From Bacillota bacterium (lineage in GTDB: Bacteria > Bacillota > Sulfobacillia > Sulfobacillales > Sulfobacillaceae): a stretch of 64,000 nt of DNA. The position numbers and the translations under genes are program-made. The stretch covers positions 1-64,000 of the forward strand of contig JAKADO010000003.1 of assembly GCA_021820485.1 (NCBI GenBank), written 5' to 3'. The notes below the pieces were generated by a model. That model made no database searches. It saw nothing but the letters and a program-made list of their open reading frames with translations, and was not told the DNA's origin. Every line of letters begins with the position of its first letter. The first letter of the stretch is position 1. This document shows positions 47,938-55,998 of this stretch, in pieces.

Positions 47938-49002
47938 TGCTGCTTTGAGAATGCGTTCGATCTCCCGATCGTCGATGGCCCGTTCAAAGCGGCGAAAGCC
48001 GGCCATTGAAAACCCATGCTTGTCAGCCAACTCGCGAATCTCCCGCACTCGGTCCACTTGGATGGTAGGCCCCAGCGTAAAGCACTCCAAACGTCCTTCC
48101 AAGGCCAAGATCATCGTTTCCGCCATGCACGCCTCCACCATCTTGGGCGGAAAGCCAAAATCAAAACCCATGTCGGCCTGGGCCCCCGGCACCTGAATCA
48201 CTCCGCCGTCCAGCACCAAAACATCATTGCGCCGTTCCATCACAACCCGCGACAGATTGCGGGGGCGGGCCACATCGGTGACCACGGCTCCGGGCTTCAG
48301 ATCCTCCGGTTCCACAATGACGCCTGTCGCCGACGACACGGCCACAACCAAGTCAGCGGGCCGTACGGCCGCGGGAATGTCTGTGGTCCAGTTGACCTCC
48401 AGTCCGGGATGTTCTCCGCGAAGCTCGTTCGCGAGCTCCTCCAGTTCGCTTGGGGTGCGCGAGACCAGCGTCAAATGCCGCACCTTTTCCGCCAACAGCC
48501 AAGTCGCCGCTCGCCCAATCGAACCCGTAGCCCCAATGACCGTGGCCGTAATGCGGCGCACATCCATCTGCATCCGATCAGTTGCCTGAAGAGCTCCTGC
48601 CACAGCGGTGGCTGTCGTATACGAGTTTCCTGTTGTGACCGGAATGCCGACCCGTTGCGAGAGCGTAATCCCACGGTCGCCAGCAATTTTCGTAAAGGCT
48701 CCCAGACCCACGATCTCGGCCCCTAATTTCTCAGCCAGTTGGGTCGCCGCCATGAGCTTCTTCAACACCCAGTCATAGGGGGCGTTCAGCAGGATCTCTG
48801 GGGTTAGGGGCAAGCCCAACAGCCACCCCTCCAACTCTTCTCCTGTCTTGGACTGGACACCCGTCACATGCCCCGCCATGACGGGCCCCACTTGCTTAAA
48901 GGCCCATTCCACCAACTTGGGTGGAAGGTGCTGGGTAATAGGATACTTGCGGGCAAAATCATCGAAGCGCAGTGGGTGAATGATGAAGGCAAACTTGCGC
49001 AT
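47920..49002 (-). CDS. Acyl-ACP reductase (AAR)-like dehydrogenase
   Basis: This 360-residue protein resembles cyanobacterial long-chain acyl-ACP reductase, which makes fatty aldehydes. Shared features are GHVTGVQSKTGEELEGW, a KLMAATQLAEKLGAEIVGLGAFT block, TTGNSYTTATAV, the NAD(P) loop VIGATGSIGRA (156-165), and a C-terminal CMAETMILALEGR. C292 there aligns with the catalytic cysteine of AAR that carries the acyl thioester. Automatic annotation would probably call it shikimate/quinate dehydrogenase-like, whose motifs are absent. No aldehyde-deformylating oxygenase is in the window. ATG 49002 follows GGAGGTG. Upstream lies a palindromic operator and, farther on, a MaoC-type hydratase gene on the same strand. 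Confidence 0.78.
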   Translation of the reverse strand: MRKFAFIIHPLRFDDFARKYPITQHLPPKLVEWAFKQVGPVMAGHVTGVQSKTGEELEGWLLGLPLTPEILLNAPYDWVLKKLMAATQLAEKLGAEIVGLGAFTKIAGDRGITLSQRVGIPVTTGNSYTTATAVAGALQATDRMQMDVRRITATVIGATGSIGRAATWLLAEKVRHLTLVSRTPSELEELANELRGEHPGLEVNWTTDIPAAVRPADLVVAVSSATGVIVEPEDLKPGAVVTDVARPRNLSRVVMERRNDVLVLDGGVIQVPGAQADMGFDFGFPPKMVEACMAETMILALEGRLECFTLGPTIQVDRVREIRELADKHGFSMAGFRRFERAIDDREIERILKAAQSASA

Positions 49003-49013
49003 AGGACACCTCC

Positions 49014-49040
49014 GTGCACAAAACTGTGCACATTGTACCA
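49014..49040 (-). promoter_or_regulatory. Extended -10 promoter with palindromic operator before the AAR-like gene
   Basis: On the minus strand an extended -10 (TGGTACAAT, 49040-49032) lacks a good -35. Directly downstream lies GTGCAC-N6-GTGCAC (49031-49014), ending beside the SD. The arms are 6 bp each and self-complementary. An operator covering the transcription start and the ribosome site fits a repressor, possibly of TetR or GntR type; the regulator is unknown. Confidence 0.6.
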
Positions 49041-49116
49041 CACGCCCTCCCCAAGGCGCTACCAAGCGCTTCCAAATGGCCGGGAAGCGGATTTCACCGC
49101 CCCGCCAACCACCGCA

Positions 49117-49557
49117 TCAACCTTCGGGACGCAGTTGAATAAGGGCTGCGCCGTCGGTTGACATGACTCGTGCCCCTTCTTGATTCACCACTTCAAAGTG
49201 CATCCCGATAATGCCGCGCGGCTGGCTTTTCGACAGACGCGCCTGCGAAATCGTGACGGTCGTGTAAAGGGTGTCACCAGGCCGCACGGGATAAAGCCAT
49301 TGGACCCGATCCAATCCTGGCCCTCCCATGGAGGCATCGCCCAGCACATCCTTCGCAATCCACCGAGACCAGACCATGCTGAGCGTATGATAGCCGGACG
49401 CGATAAGGCCGCCGAATGGCCCTTGGCTGGCAAAGTCCGCATCCACATGAATGCGCTGGGGATCATATTGGCGGGCAAACGCCAGAATCTCTTCCAGTGT
49501 CACGGTTATCGGCTCCAAGTGGAAGACCTGACCGACCCGAAACTCGTCAAAATACAA
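49117..49557 (-). CDS. MaoC-like (R)-specific acyl-CoA hydratase
   Basis: This 146-residue hot-dog-fold protein resembles MaoC/PhaJ-type enoyl-CoA hydratases. The catalytic Asp and His are in YDPQRIHVDADFA, followed by FGGLIASGYHTL, the normal active-site block. LYPVRPGDTLYTTVTI is also typical. Enzymes of this kind hydrate trans-2-enoyl-CoA to (R)-3-hydroxyacyl-CoA. It lies between the MFS gene (42 bases upstream) and the AAR-like gene and is probably cotranscribed with MFS. A role in fatty acyl metabolism with AAR is a guess. Confidence 0.88.
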   Translation of the reverse strand: MYFDEFRVGQVFHLEPITVTLEEILAFARQYDPQRIHVDADFASQGPFGGLIASGYHTLSMVWSRWIAKDVLGDASMGGPGLDRVQWLYPVRPGDTLYTTVTISQARLSKSQPRGIIGMHFEVVNQEGARVMSTDGAALIQLRPEG

Positions 49558-49599
49558 CAGTCCATCCCCCCTGATGCCTCTATCTTAGCGATTTTTAGC

Positions 49600-51054
49600 C
49601 TAAAGCGCCTCTTGATGCCCAGGTTCCAACACCTGCTTGTGGGGCGCGAGGAGCGGAAGAGACGATAGCAACGCTAGGAGATAGAAGCCCACAAATACCC
49701 AGAACCCCATATTGGTGGCGTGGATTAATGCGCCCTTGGCCGCTTGGTTCAACAGATTTGACGTCCCCAGATAAATTTGGGAGGCGACGGCAGGCGGCAA
49801 GCTCGCTTCCGCGACAACCAGCGCCACGGTCAGGGATAAGGCCATCCCCACGTTGCGAAATGTAAAGAACATCCCGGATGCCGAACCGGTCCGATGCGGG
49901 GGCGCAGAGGACATGACCGCCTTGGTCAAGGACGGCCAAGCAATGCCGTTGGAGGCGGAAATCAAGAGCAGCGGCATAATGACGGGCCAGGCTGCAAAGT
50001 GGGCGGATAGATGGCCGAGCCAGAAACTGCCCACCGCCATGCCGATAATGCCAATCAAGACGGGGCGCGCCGGTCCAAAACGGTCGGCCAACGATCCTCC
50101 CAAGGGGCCCATGATGAGTTGCGGCGCCGAAAGCGGCACCAACATCAACCCCGCATTCTGGGGACTCAAGTGCACGGCGCCCTGAAGATAAATTGTCAGG
50201 AGAAAAGTCGTCGCAAAATACCCAATGGAGTAACTGACGGTGACTCCAAGACCCGACAGGTAGTGGCGGTGCCGCAATAGGCCTAGGTCAAACATGGGCT
50301 GCCGCTGGCGCTTTTCCGCTGCCACAAACGTTGCCATCAAGGCCAACGTAACCGCGGCGAGCCCAAGAGTGCGATCGGAGAGCCAACCCCATTCCTGGCC
50401 AAACGACATCATGAGCAGAAGGCCGACCAGCCCAAGGCCAAAAGTGACCGCGCCCGCCCAGTCGGTTTTGGCCTCACTTTTGCGGGGAGCATCCTCAAGG
50501 ACAATCCATGATCCAATAAGGCCGACGAAGGCGAATGGAATTGCTACAAAAAAGATCCAGCGCCATCCCACGCTGCCCACCAAAAAGCCTCCCACCACGG
50601 GTCCAACAATGGAGCCCATCACCCATGAGGTCGAATTGATGCCAAGAGCCCGTCCCAACTGCACCGGCGGGAAGGCGCTGACAATGATGGGTGTTGCGGT
50701 GGCCAGCGCCAGCGCCGCCCCCGTGCCTTGCACCAGTCTAAACGCCAAGAGCCATGTGCCGGAAGGGGCCATGCCGCATAAAAACGTCGCCGCGGTAAAG
50801 ATGACCAATCCGCTCATAAAAATTTTCTTGCGGCCCACCAGATCGGACCAGCGTCCGGCCGGCAGCAGAAATACGGTACTGGTAATAATGTAGGAGGTCA
50901 GCGTCCACAGACCGGTAGTGACCGTAATATGAAGGCCAGCCACCATTCGAGGCAGTCCGACGACCACAATGGTTCCATCTAAATTGGTCATGAAGGCCAC
51001 CAGAGTGACCACCGCCAAAATCCACCACTTGCGAGAATTTGCTGTATGCTCCAT
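49600..51054 (-). CDS. MFS drug transporter, DHA2 (14-helix) type
   Basis: This 484-residue membrane protein belongs to the DHA2 family of major-facilitator exporters with about 14 helices. Motif D1-like NLDGTIVVVGLPRM is in helix 1, motif A GRWSDLVGRKKIF in the loop after helix 2, and motif C-like SWVMGSIVGPVVGGFLVG in helix 5. Its substrate is likely a cationic or hydrophobic compound but is not readable. The ATG follows AGGAGACAGC. It diverges from the CoA-disulfide reductase gene, with a separate promoter. Confidence 0.92.
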   Translation of the reverse strand: MEHTANSRKWWILAVVTLVAFMTNLDGTIVVVGLPRMVAGLHITVTTGLWTLTSYIITSTVFLLPAGRWSDLVGRKKIFMSGLVIFTAATFLCGMAPSGTWLLAFRLVQGTGAALALATATPIIVSAFPPVQLGRALGINSTSWVMGSIVGPVVGGFLVGSVGWRWIFFVAIPFAFVGLIGSWIVLEDAPRKSEAKTDWAGAVTFGLGLVGLLLMMSFGQEWGWLSDRTLGLAAVTLALMATFVAAEKRQRQPMFDLGLLRHRHYLSGLGVTVSYSIGYFATTFLLTIYLQGAVHLSPQNAGLMLVPLSAPQLIMGPLGGSLADRFGPARPVLIGIIGMAVGSFWLGHLSAHFAAWPVIMPLLLISASNGIAWPSLTKAVMSSAPPHRTGSASGMFFTFRNVGMALSLTVALVVAEASLPPAVASQIYLGTSNLLNQAAKGALIHATNMGFWVFVGFYLLALLSSLPLLAPHKQVLEPGHQEAL

Positions 51055-51135
51055 GCTGTCTCCTCATGACGTAATATCGATACCAAAGGCACGTTGTTGC
51101 AGTAACTTCCCAAAAAGAAGCCGCAAGTGCATATC

Positions 51136-51165
51136 AGTATAGCGAACGCCCGCTTGCTCCAGCAA
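51136..51165 (-). promoter_or_regulatory. Candidate sigma-A promoter of the MFS gene
   Basis: On the minus strand TTGCTG (51165-51160) and TATACT (51141-51136) are separated by 18 bases, about 80 bases upstream of the MFS start. Confidence 0.55.
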
Positions 51166-51222
51166 GATATGAATCGCCCCCGCGCCCCTGGATCATGAAT
51201 GGGACCACCAGGTCCCCTAACA

Positions 51223-51265
51223 TTGGGCCATTTGGTCCTAATAACTAAAATACCCCCCGGTGTAT
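51223..51265 (+). promoter_or_regulatory. Promoter with CsoR/CstR-like operator before the CoA-disulfide reductase gene
   Basis: TTGGGC (51223-51228) and TAAAAT (51246-51251) with a 17-base spacer form a good sigma-A promoter. The 16-base element ATACCCCCCGGTGTAT (51250-51265) overlaps the -10 and the expected start site. It resembles the C-tract/G-tract palindromes bound by CsoR and CstR proteins. A related element lies in the dsrE promoter. A second inverted repeat, GGGACC-N4-GGTCCC (51201-51216), lies just upstream. Confidence 0.6.
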
Positions 51266-51300
51266 ATTGGCTTTATGAACTTTTTGGGGGGATAGGGACT

Positions 51301-52971
51301 ATGCACATTGCCATCATTGGAGGCGTCGCCGGCGGCGCCAGCGCCGCCACCCGGGCGAGACGGCTCAACGAGGAAGCAGACATCACCATCTTCGAAAAAG
51401 GGCCCTATGTTTCGTATGCCAATTGCGGCTTGCCCTACTACGTCGGCGGCCAGATTGCCACATCCGACGAGCTTTTGCTGGAAACCCCGGAAAGCCTGTG
51501 GGACCGTTTCCGCATCCGGGTGCATGTCAATACCGAAGTCACGGATGTTGACCTGGTAGGCAAGCATCTTCGCTTTGTCAAAGCCGGCATGGAAGGCCAT
51601 ACCGCCTTTGACCGCTTGGTGCTGGCACCGGGCTCAGCTCCCATCATACCCAATTTGCCCGGTGTGGAGCGGCCCGATGTGTTTTTGCTGCGCACGGTCC
51701 CCGACGCGTTGCGTCTGAGGGAATATCTCGAGGAGCATCCCGTGCGCCATGCGGCCGTGATTGGTGCTGGGTTCATTGGTCTCGAGATGGCGGAAGTGCT
51801 TCGTCACCGCGGCCTGGAGGTCACTCTGGTGGACCAGGCTCCCCATGTGCTTCCACCTGTTGACAGTGACATCGCAGGATTCTTGGAGAGCCGCATGCCC
51901 GAACTGGGTATCCATCTCGCGTTGTCCAATACCCTATTGGGTATCAGAGGCGCTGTGGGTCGTCCCATCGTTGACTTGTCATCCGGTCCCGCCGTGACCA
52001 CCGACATCGTTGTCATGGGCCTCGGTGTGCGCCCCTCGCTCCATCTGGCCCGCTCAATGGGGTTGGTCTTAGGATCCACAGGCGCCATTCAAGTCAACGA
52101 CCGCATGCAAACATCGCATCCTGATGTGTTCGCGGCTGGAGACGCCGTGGAAAAATGGGACCTGGTCACTCAAAGCCCACGCTGGTGGCCACTCGCTGGC
52201 GTTGCCAATAAGGAAGGGCGCGTCGCTGGCACCAATGCGGCCGGAGGCTACGCGACTCTGAAGGGTGCTCTAGGCACTGGCATCGTCCGATTGGCTCCCT
52301 ATATTGTCGGGGTCACAGGCCTCACCGAAAAGATCGCTCAGCGAGAACACATCCCCTATCGGTTGCTGCACACCATCCGCGGCCACCACGCCGGATACTA
52401 TCCGGGTGCTCGGGATGTGTTGATCAAACTTTTGTACGATCCCGCCACCGGTCGCATCTTGGGCGCGCAGGCTGCTGGGGAGGAAGGCGTCGACAAGCGC
52501 ATTGACGTGATTGCGACGGCCATTCACGCGCGCATGACAGTCGATGACCTGGCCGATTTGGATTTGGCGTACGCTCCCCCCGTAGGCGCGGCCAAGGATC
52601 CTGTGATTATTGCCGGGATGGCGGCAGCCAACCATCACCAGGGCTTGGTCGAGAACGTATCCGCCGACCAGTTGGCCGAATGGCTTACCCGCCCGGAGTC
52701 GCCCTTTCTATTGGACGTGCGCGACGTTCACGAGACCCTCGAGAGCGGCATTATTCCGGGAGCCAAAAACATCCCGCTGAATGACCTGCGGGCGCAAATC
52801 GATGAAGTGCCCCACGATGGTCCCGTCGTGGTTTATTGTCGCAGCGGGCACCGCAGCTATCTTGCCGCTCGGATTCTGCGGCAGGCGGGCCGGTCCGCCG
52901 TCTTTAACCTAAGCGGCGGATACATCGTGTGGGGTCTGGCCCGTCCTAAGGAATCCCACATGCCCGTCTAG
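51301..52971 (+). CDS. CoA-disulfide reductase fused to rhodanese (CoADR-Rhd)
   Basis: This 556-residue FAD protein belongs to the CoADR/NADH oxidase family with a C-terminal rhodanese domain. The N-terminal FAD site is IAIIGGVAGGASAA, and the redox cysteine is C42 in SYANCGLPYY. A second dinucleotide site is AVIGAGFIGLEMAE, and FAAGDAVE binds FAD. The rhodanese domain (about residues 460-550) has its active C513 in YCRSGHRS. Such fusions reduce CoA disulfides and persulfides or polysulfides, and often appear with sulfur oxidation or sulfide-stress genes. The ATG follows GGGGGGATAGGG. It converges on the DUF1641 gene over a shared terminator. Confidence 0.93.
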   Translation: MHIAIIGGVAGGASAATRARRLNEEADITIFEKGPYVSYANCGLPYYVGGQIATSDELLLETPESLWDRFRIRVHVNTEVTDVDLVGKHLRFVKAGMEGHTAFDRLVLAPGSAPIIPNLPGVERPDVFLLRTVPDALRLREYLEEHPVRHAAVIGAGFIGLEMAEVLRHRGLEVTLVDQAPHVLPPVDSDIAGFLESRMPELGIHLALSNTLLGIRGAVGRPIVDLSSGPAVTTDIVVMGLGVRPSLHLARSMGLVLGSTGAIQVNDRMQTSHPDVFAAGDAVEKWDLVTQSPRWWPLAGVANKEGRVAGTNAAGGYATLKGALGTGIVRLAPYIVGVTGLTEKIAQREHIPYRLLHTIRGHHAGYYPGARDVLIKLLYDPATGRILGAQAAGEEGVDKRIDVIATAIHARMTVDDLADLDLAYAPPVGAAKDPVIIAGMAAANHHQGLVENVSADQLAEWLTRPESPFLLDVRDVHETLESGIIPGAKNIPLNDLRAQIDEVPHDGPVVVYCRSGHRSYLAARILRQAGRSAVFNLSGGYIVWGLARPKESHMPV

Positions 52972-52984
52972 AGTCCAACAGTGA

Positions 52985-53025
52985 ACACACCGGCCGCGGA
53001 TGTTCAGGCGGCCGGTGTGTTTTTT
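52985..53025. terminator. Bidirectional terminator between CoADR-Rhd and DUF1641 genes
   Basis: A 13-bp inverted repeat (ACACACCGGCCGC at 52985-52997, complement at 53008-53020) is followed by a T-run to 53025 on the plus strand. On the minus strand the tail is less T-rich (TTCACTGTTG). Confidence 0.92.
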
Positions 53026-53036
53026 AGACAATTGCG

Positions 53037-53819
53037 CTATTGGGCTTCGTCCACGATTTGCGGCAAACGGCGCAGGAGCCCCATCATCAACTTCACGCCG
53101 TATTGGATTTCCGGGTCCTTCAAACTCCGCATGAGCCCCGTCACCGTCACGCGCGACGCGTCGGTGCGGGCAGCATCTGTCGCCGCGGCGAGCGCCTGCA
53201 TCGCCCGGATTCCCAAGTCAAGGAGTCCCGAGTCCAGGGCTGCGCGCAGGTCAATGACCGCATCCGCAGCAAAGGACACCACACGCTCGACGAGATGGGG
53301 GGTCAATGAGTCATTCATGCCTTTGACCAACGTGACCAATTGCACCAGCGCATCCCACGTGCCATCCTGTTGCCACGCACCCACTTGACGGAGCATTCGG
53401 GCCAGGTCGGCCCCGTGGTCTTCCATGGCACTCACCGTCTCCGCGACGCCAGGACCAGCTTCCCCGGCGATTTGGCCCAGGCCAATGGCCATGCTGGACA
53501 ACCGCTCGGCCAGGTGCGGGGTGGCGCTGTCGCGGAGTGCGGCCACCAAGGATACCGTCTCGGTGAGGGACTTCCAGGTCCCGTTGCGCTGCCAGTCCCC
53601 CAGTTGCTGCATCGCGGTGGTCAAGCCCTCCGCATTATCCATTGCCGTTTCCACGATGGCGCTTGCGGGACCCGCCTCGACTTCCGCCGCTACGGCACCC
53701 AAGGAGACCATGAGGTTGCTGATGCGCTCAGCCAAGCCCGCCGTCGCACTATCCTTCAGAGCGCCGAGAAGAGATGTCAATTCCCGCAAGGTGCTCTCGT
53801 CAACCTCTACCATTCCCAT
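53037..53819 (-). CDS. DUF1641 protein, partner of the SQR-like gene
   Basis: This 260-residue alpha-helical protein has a tandem pattern: LVAALRDSATPHLAERLSSMA and LVTLVKGMNDSLTPHLVERVVSFA are internal repeats, with a third related stretch at the N-terminus. The C-terminal part, VTGLMRSLKDPEIQYGVKLMMGLLRRLP, is the DUF1641 core. Genes of this family commonly follow SQR-like or formate dehydrogenase genes; their function is not established. The ATG at 53819 has GGAGGG 6 bases upstream. It is the last gene of the dsrE operon. Confidence 0.87.
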   Translation of the reverse strand: MGMVEVDESTLRELTSLLGALKDSATAGLAERISNLMVSLGAVAAEVEAGPASAIVETAMDNAEGLTTAMQQLGDWQRNGTWKSLTETVSLVAALRDSATPHLAERLSSMAIGLGQIAGEAGPGVAETVSAMEDHGADLARMLRQVGAWQQDGTWDALVQLVTLVKGMNDSLTPHLVERVVSFAADAVIDLRAALDSGLLDLGIRAMQALAAATDAARTDASRVTVTGLMRSLKDPEIQYGVKLMMGLLRRLPQIVDEAQ

Positions 53820-53848
53820 CGCCAACCCTCCTTGTTCACTGGTGTCGG

Positions 53849-54985
53849 CTACAAAATGCCGGCTGCCGAGAGCCAGTACATCTTGTTGAACGCCAGCTTG
53901 TACAGGTGAATCATTTCCGTCGGTGCCTGCGGCTTGGGGGGGTGCTGGTAGTCAAATTTAATGTAAGTGGCTTCGTCATTGCCCGCCTCAATGAAACAGA
54001 AGACCTTGCCGTCGTAACGGACGGACCCGCGGCCGCCGCGAATGCGGTTCACCAGATTCGAGGACACCACATCGGCTTCGAAGTGTGCGGTCGACCCCGC
54101 CTTGCTGATGGGCAGGTTCGTCGCGTCGCCCAAGACGTAAATGTTGTCCGCGCCCTCCATTTGCAGGCTGTAGCGGTCGGTGGGAATCCAGTTGCCGGCA
54201 TCGCCCAGTCCCGAACGCTTAATCACGTCTTGACCCATATGCGGCGGAATGGCAACCAACAAGTCATACGAGACCGTGTCGCCTTCGAGGCTGGTGATGG
54301 TCTTCTTCTCCGGATCGACCGATTCTGTGTTGAAAAACACCTGGGAGTTGATATTGCGCTCTTGAAAGACGCCTGAGGCCCAGTTGGCCACCGGCTCCAG
54401 CGAGTGCAAGCGCCCGATGGGGTAGGTGTAGAACACTTCAGAGGATTGCATGCCTCGGTTGTTGAGCCAATCACGGACCATGAGCGTGAATTCCACCGGC
54501 GCGACCGGGCACTTGTGGGGGACGCCCACGGTGACGACGATGCGGCCTCCCTTAAACTCCGCCAGCGCGTCACGCAGCTTCAACGCTCCCTCTTGGGTGT
54601 AGAAGATGTGTCCGCCTTCCACCAATCCTGGAATAGTCTCCGGGGCTGGACGGCTGCCGGTGGCAATGACCAAGTAGTCATAGGGGATTTTGGTGCCGTC
54701 CCCCATCACCACGGCATTGGCGTCACGGTCCACGCGCTCCGCGTGGCCCACCACCAGCTTGATGAGGTGATTCAACACGCTGCGCTCCGGTCGCTGGGCA
54801 TCCGCCGGCACTGCTTGGTCAAACGCCATATAGAGGAAATAGGGCTGGTAAACATGAACGTCACTCTCGTTGATGACAGTAATTTCAACCTCGCCCCGCA
54901 AAATCTCAGACTTCAGTTGGCGGGCCAACTGGTTGGACACCATGCTGCCCCCAACACCACCACCCAACAACACCACACGCGTCAT
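53849..54985 (-). CDS. SQR-like FAD-dependent oxidoreductase
   Basis: This 378-residue FAD protein resembles sulfide:quinone oxidoreductases. The FAD motif is VVLLGGGVGGSM, with LVIATGSRP and YVLGDATNLP as later FAD contacts. It has only two cysteines, C159 in VPHKCPVAPVE and C330 in KVFCFIEAG. They lie where the two redox cysteines of SQR sit; the third SQR cysteine is absent. The C-terminus (LYKLAFNKMYWLSAAG) is amphipathic and would bind the membrane. Expected role: oxidation of sulfide or a carrier-bound persulfide to quinone. It follows tusA by 57 bases and precedes the DUF1641 gene by 29. Confidence 0.88.
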   Translation of the reverse strand: MTRVVLLGGGVGGSMVSNQLARQLKSEILRGEVEITVINESDVHVYQPYFLYMAFDQAVPADAQRPERSVLNHLIKLVVGHAERVDRDANAVVMGDGTKIPYDYLVIATGSRPAPETIPGLVEGGHIFYTQEGALKLRDALAEFKGGRIVVTVGVPHKCPVAPVEFTLMVRDWLNNRGMQSSEVFYTYPIGRLHSLEPVANWASGVFQERNINSQVFFNTESVDPEKKTITSLEGDTVSYDLLVAIPPHMGQDVIKRSGLGDAGNWIPTDRYSLQMEGADNIYVLGDATNLPISKAGSTAHFEADVVSSNLVNRIRGGRGSVRYDGKVFCFIEAGNDEATYIKFDYQHPPKPQAPTEMIHLYKLAFNKMYWLSAAGIL

Positions 54986-55042
54986 CGGCGCTCCTCCTTA
55001 ATATCATGTAGCCGCGAGTCTGTCCCGCGGCCATTATCTTCT

Positions 55043-55273
55043 TTACTTCACCTTTTTGACCTGTACTTTGAAAATGCCGTCTTCCTCAACGTTGCCAACC
55101 ACCTCATGGCCGGCACGCGCCACCCATTCGGGAATATCCTTGGCGGAACCTCGATCGGACGACCACACTTCCAACACGGTGCCTACAGGCTCTTGCCGAA
55201 TGCCCTTGATCAATTCCATCAAAGGCCCAGGGCAAAACGATCCGCGTGCATCAATAACTTTTGCATCGGCCAT
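55043..55273 (-). CDS. tusA: TusA-family sulfur carrier
   Basis: This 76-residue protein carries sulfur as a persulfide on its conserved cysteine, C14 in RGSFCPGPLMEL, in the CPxP motif. The remainder has the two-layer alpha/beta TusA pattern (VGTVLEVWSSDRGSAKDIPEWVARAGH). In sulfur oxidisers TusA and DsrE trade sulfane sulfur between rhodanese, SQR and Hdr-like systems. It lies 13 bases after dsrE and upstream of the SQR-like gene, with GGAGGATG before its ATG. Confidence 0.94.
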   Translation of the reverse strand: MADAKVIDARGSFCPGPLMELIKGIRQEPVGTVLEVWSSDRGSAKDIPEWVARAGHEVVGNVEEDGIFKVQVKKVK

Positions 55274-55286
55274 GTTGACATCCTCC

Positions 55287-55679
55287 TTAGAACGTTAATG
55301 ATGTACCGCCGCTCACCTTGCCCAAAAATCCGGCGATGCCCATCATGTCATCGAAAATAGGCACGAGATGAGCCAGTTCCCAATGCTTGAGGTCGGCCAC
55401 CAAGCTGCACGCGTACAGATGCACGTCGCCCATGTCCTTCGCCTCGCTAAAGAGCCCGACATAGTCCGGCGAGGCGGTCTCGGCGATAATTTGCCCAATC
55501 GGCCCTTTGCCAATCGCCTCCCGTTCGCCAAGGTCCTGATGGAATGCGGGAAGGGCCTCCATCGAGACAAAGACGTTGACGGGCTGACCCAGGCTACTCG
55601 CCACCAGCGCCACCATGGCGGCCGCGTGGATCTTGGCGTAATCGCCGGAGAGCAGCATCAGATTCAATGAATCTCCCAT
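55287..55679 (-). CDS. DsrE/DsrF-family sulfur-relay protein
   Basis: This 130-residue protein has the DsrE/F-like alpha/beta fold: LNLMLLSGDYAKIHAAAMVALVASSLGQPVNVFVSMEAL at the N-terminus and VHLYACSLVADL in the middle. C91 is its sole cysteine and lies at the position used for persulfide transfer. It starts an operon with tusA, an SQR-like gene and a DUF1641 gene, in the order used in many acidophilic sulfur oxidisers. The ATG follows TTAGGAGGGAAG. Its promoter contains a C-tract/G-tract palindrome. Confidence 0.9.
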   Translation of the reverse strand: MGDSLNLMLLSGDYAKIHAAAMVALVASSLGQPVNVFVSMEALPAFHQDLGEREAIGKGPIGQIIAETASPDYVGLFSEAKDMGDVHLYACSLVADLKHWELAHLVPIFDDMMGIAGFLGKVSGGTSLTF

Positions 55680-55699
55680 AATCTTCCCTCCTAATTCTC

Positions 55700-55729
55700 A
55701 CTGTACCCCATGTGGTATTATTTCGCCAA
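55700..55729 (-). promoter_or_regulatory. dsrE promoter with CsoR/CstR-like operator in the spacer
   Basis: On the minus strand TTGGCG (55729-55724) and TACAGT (55705-55700) are separated by 18 bases, 21 bases before the dsrE start. Between and over them lies the palindrome ATACCACATGGGGTAC (55718-55703), with TACC and GGTA arms. On the plus strand it reads GTACCCCATGTGGTAT, which shares TACCCC with the CoADR element. An operator in the spacer is normal for CsoR-family repressors. Confidence 0.6.
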
Positions 55730-55998
55730 CATCCCGCCGACGAGGGATCCCGTCGACAGATTCGGCTTAACAATGTAATAGTAAGGTCTAACGTCCACGA
55801 TGAAGATGGCCCAAACGACCCAAAAACGGCGGGCCAAATAGACCTACTTTATTCAATGCCAACCCGAATATCAAAATTCCGATCCAGTGCCTCTATCCTG
55901 CGCGTTTTAAGGCGGATGCCCTCCTAGCCACTGAATACGTTGAATAGCAAAGGTTTACGCAACCAACCCACCAACCCACATCACAGAGGAATGATCGC

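Noticed and set aside
47920-49002. Annotation as shikimate or quinate dehydrogenase
   Set aside because: The N-terminal shikimate-binding motifs are absent, and the length, TTGN block and C292 region fit acyl-ACP reductase better.
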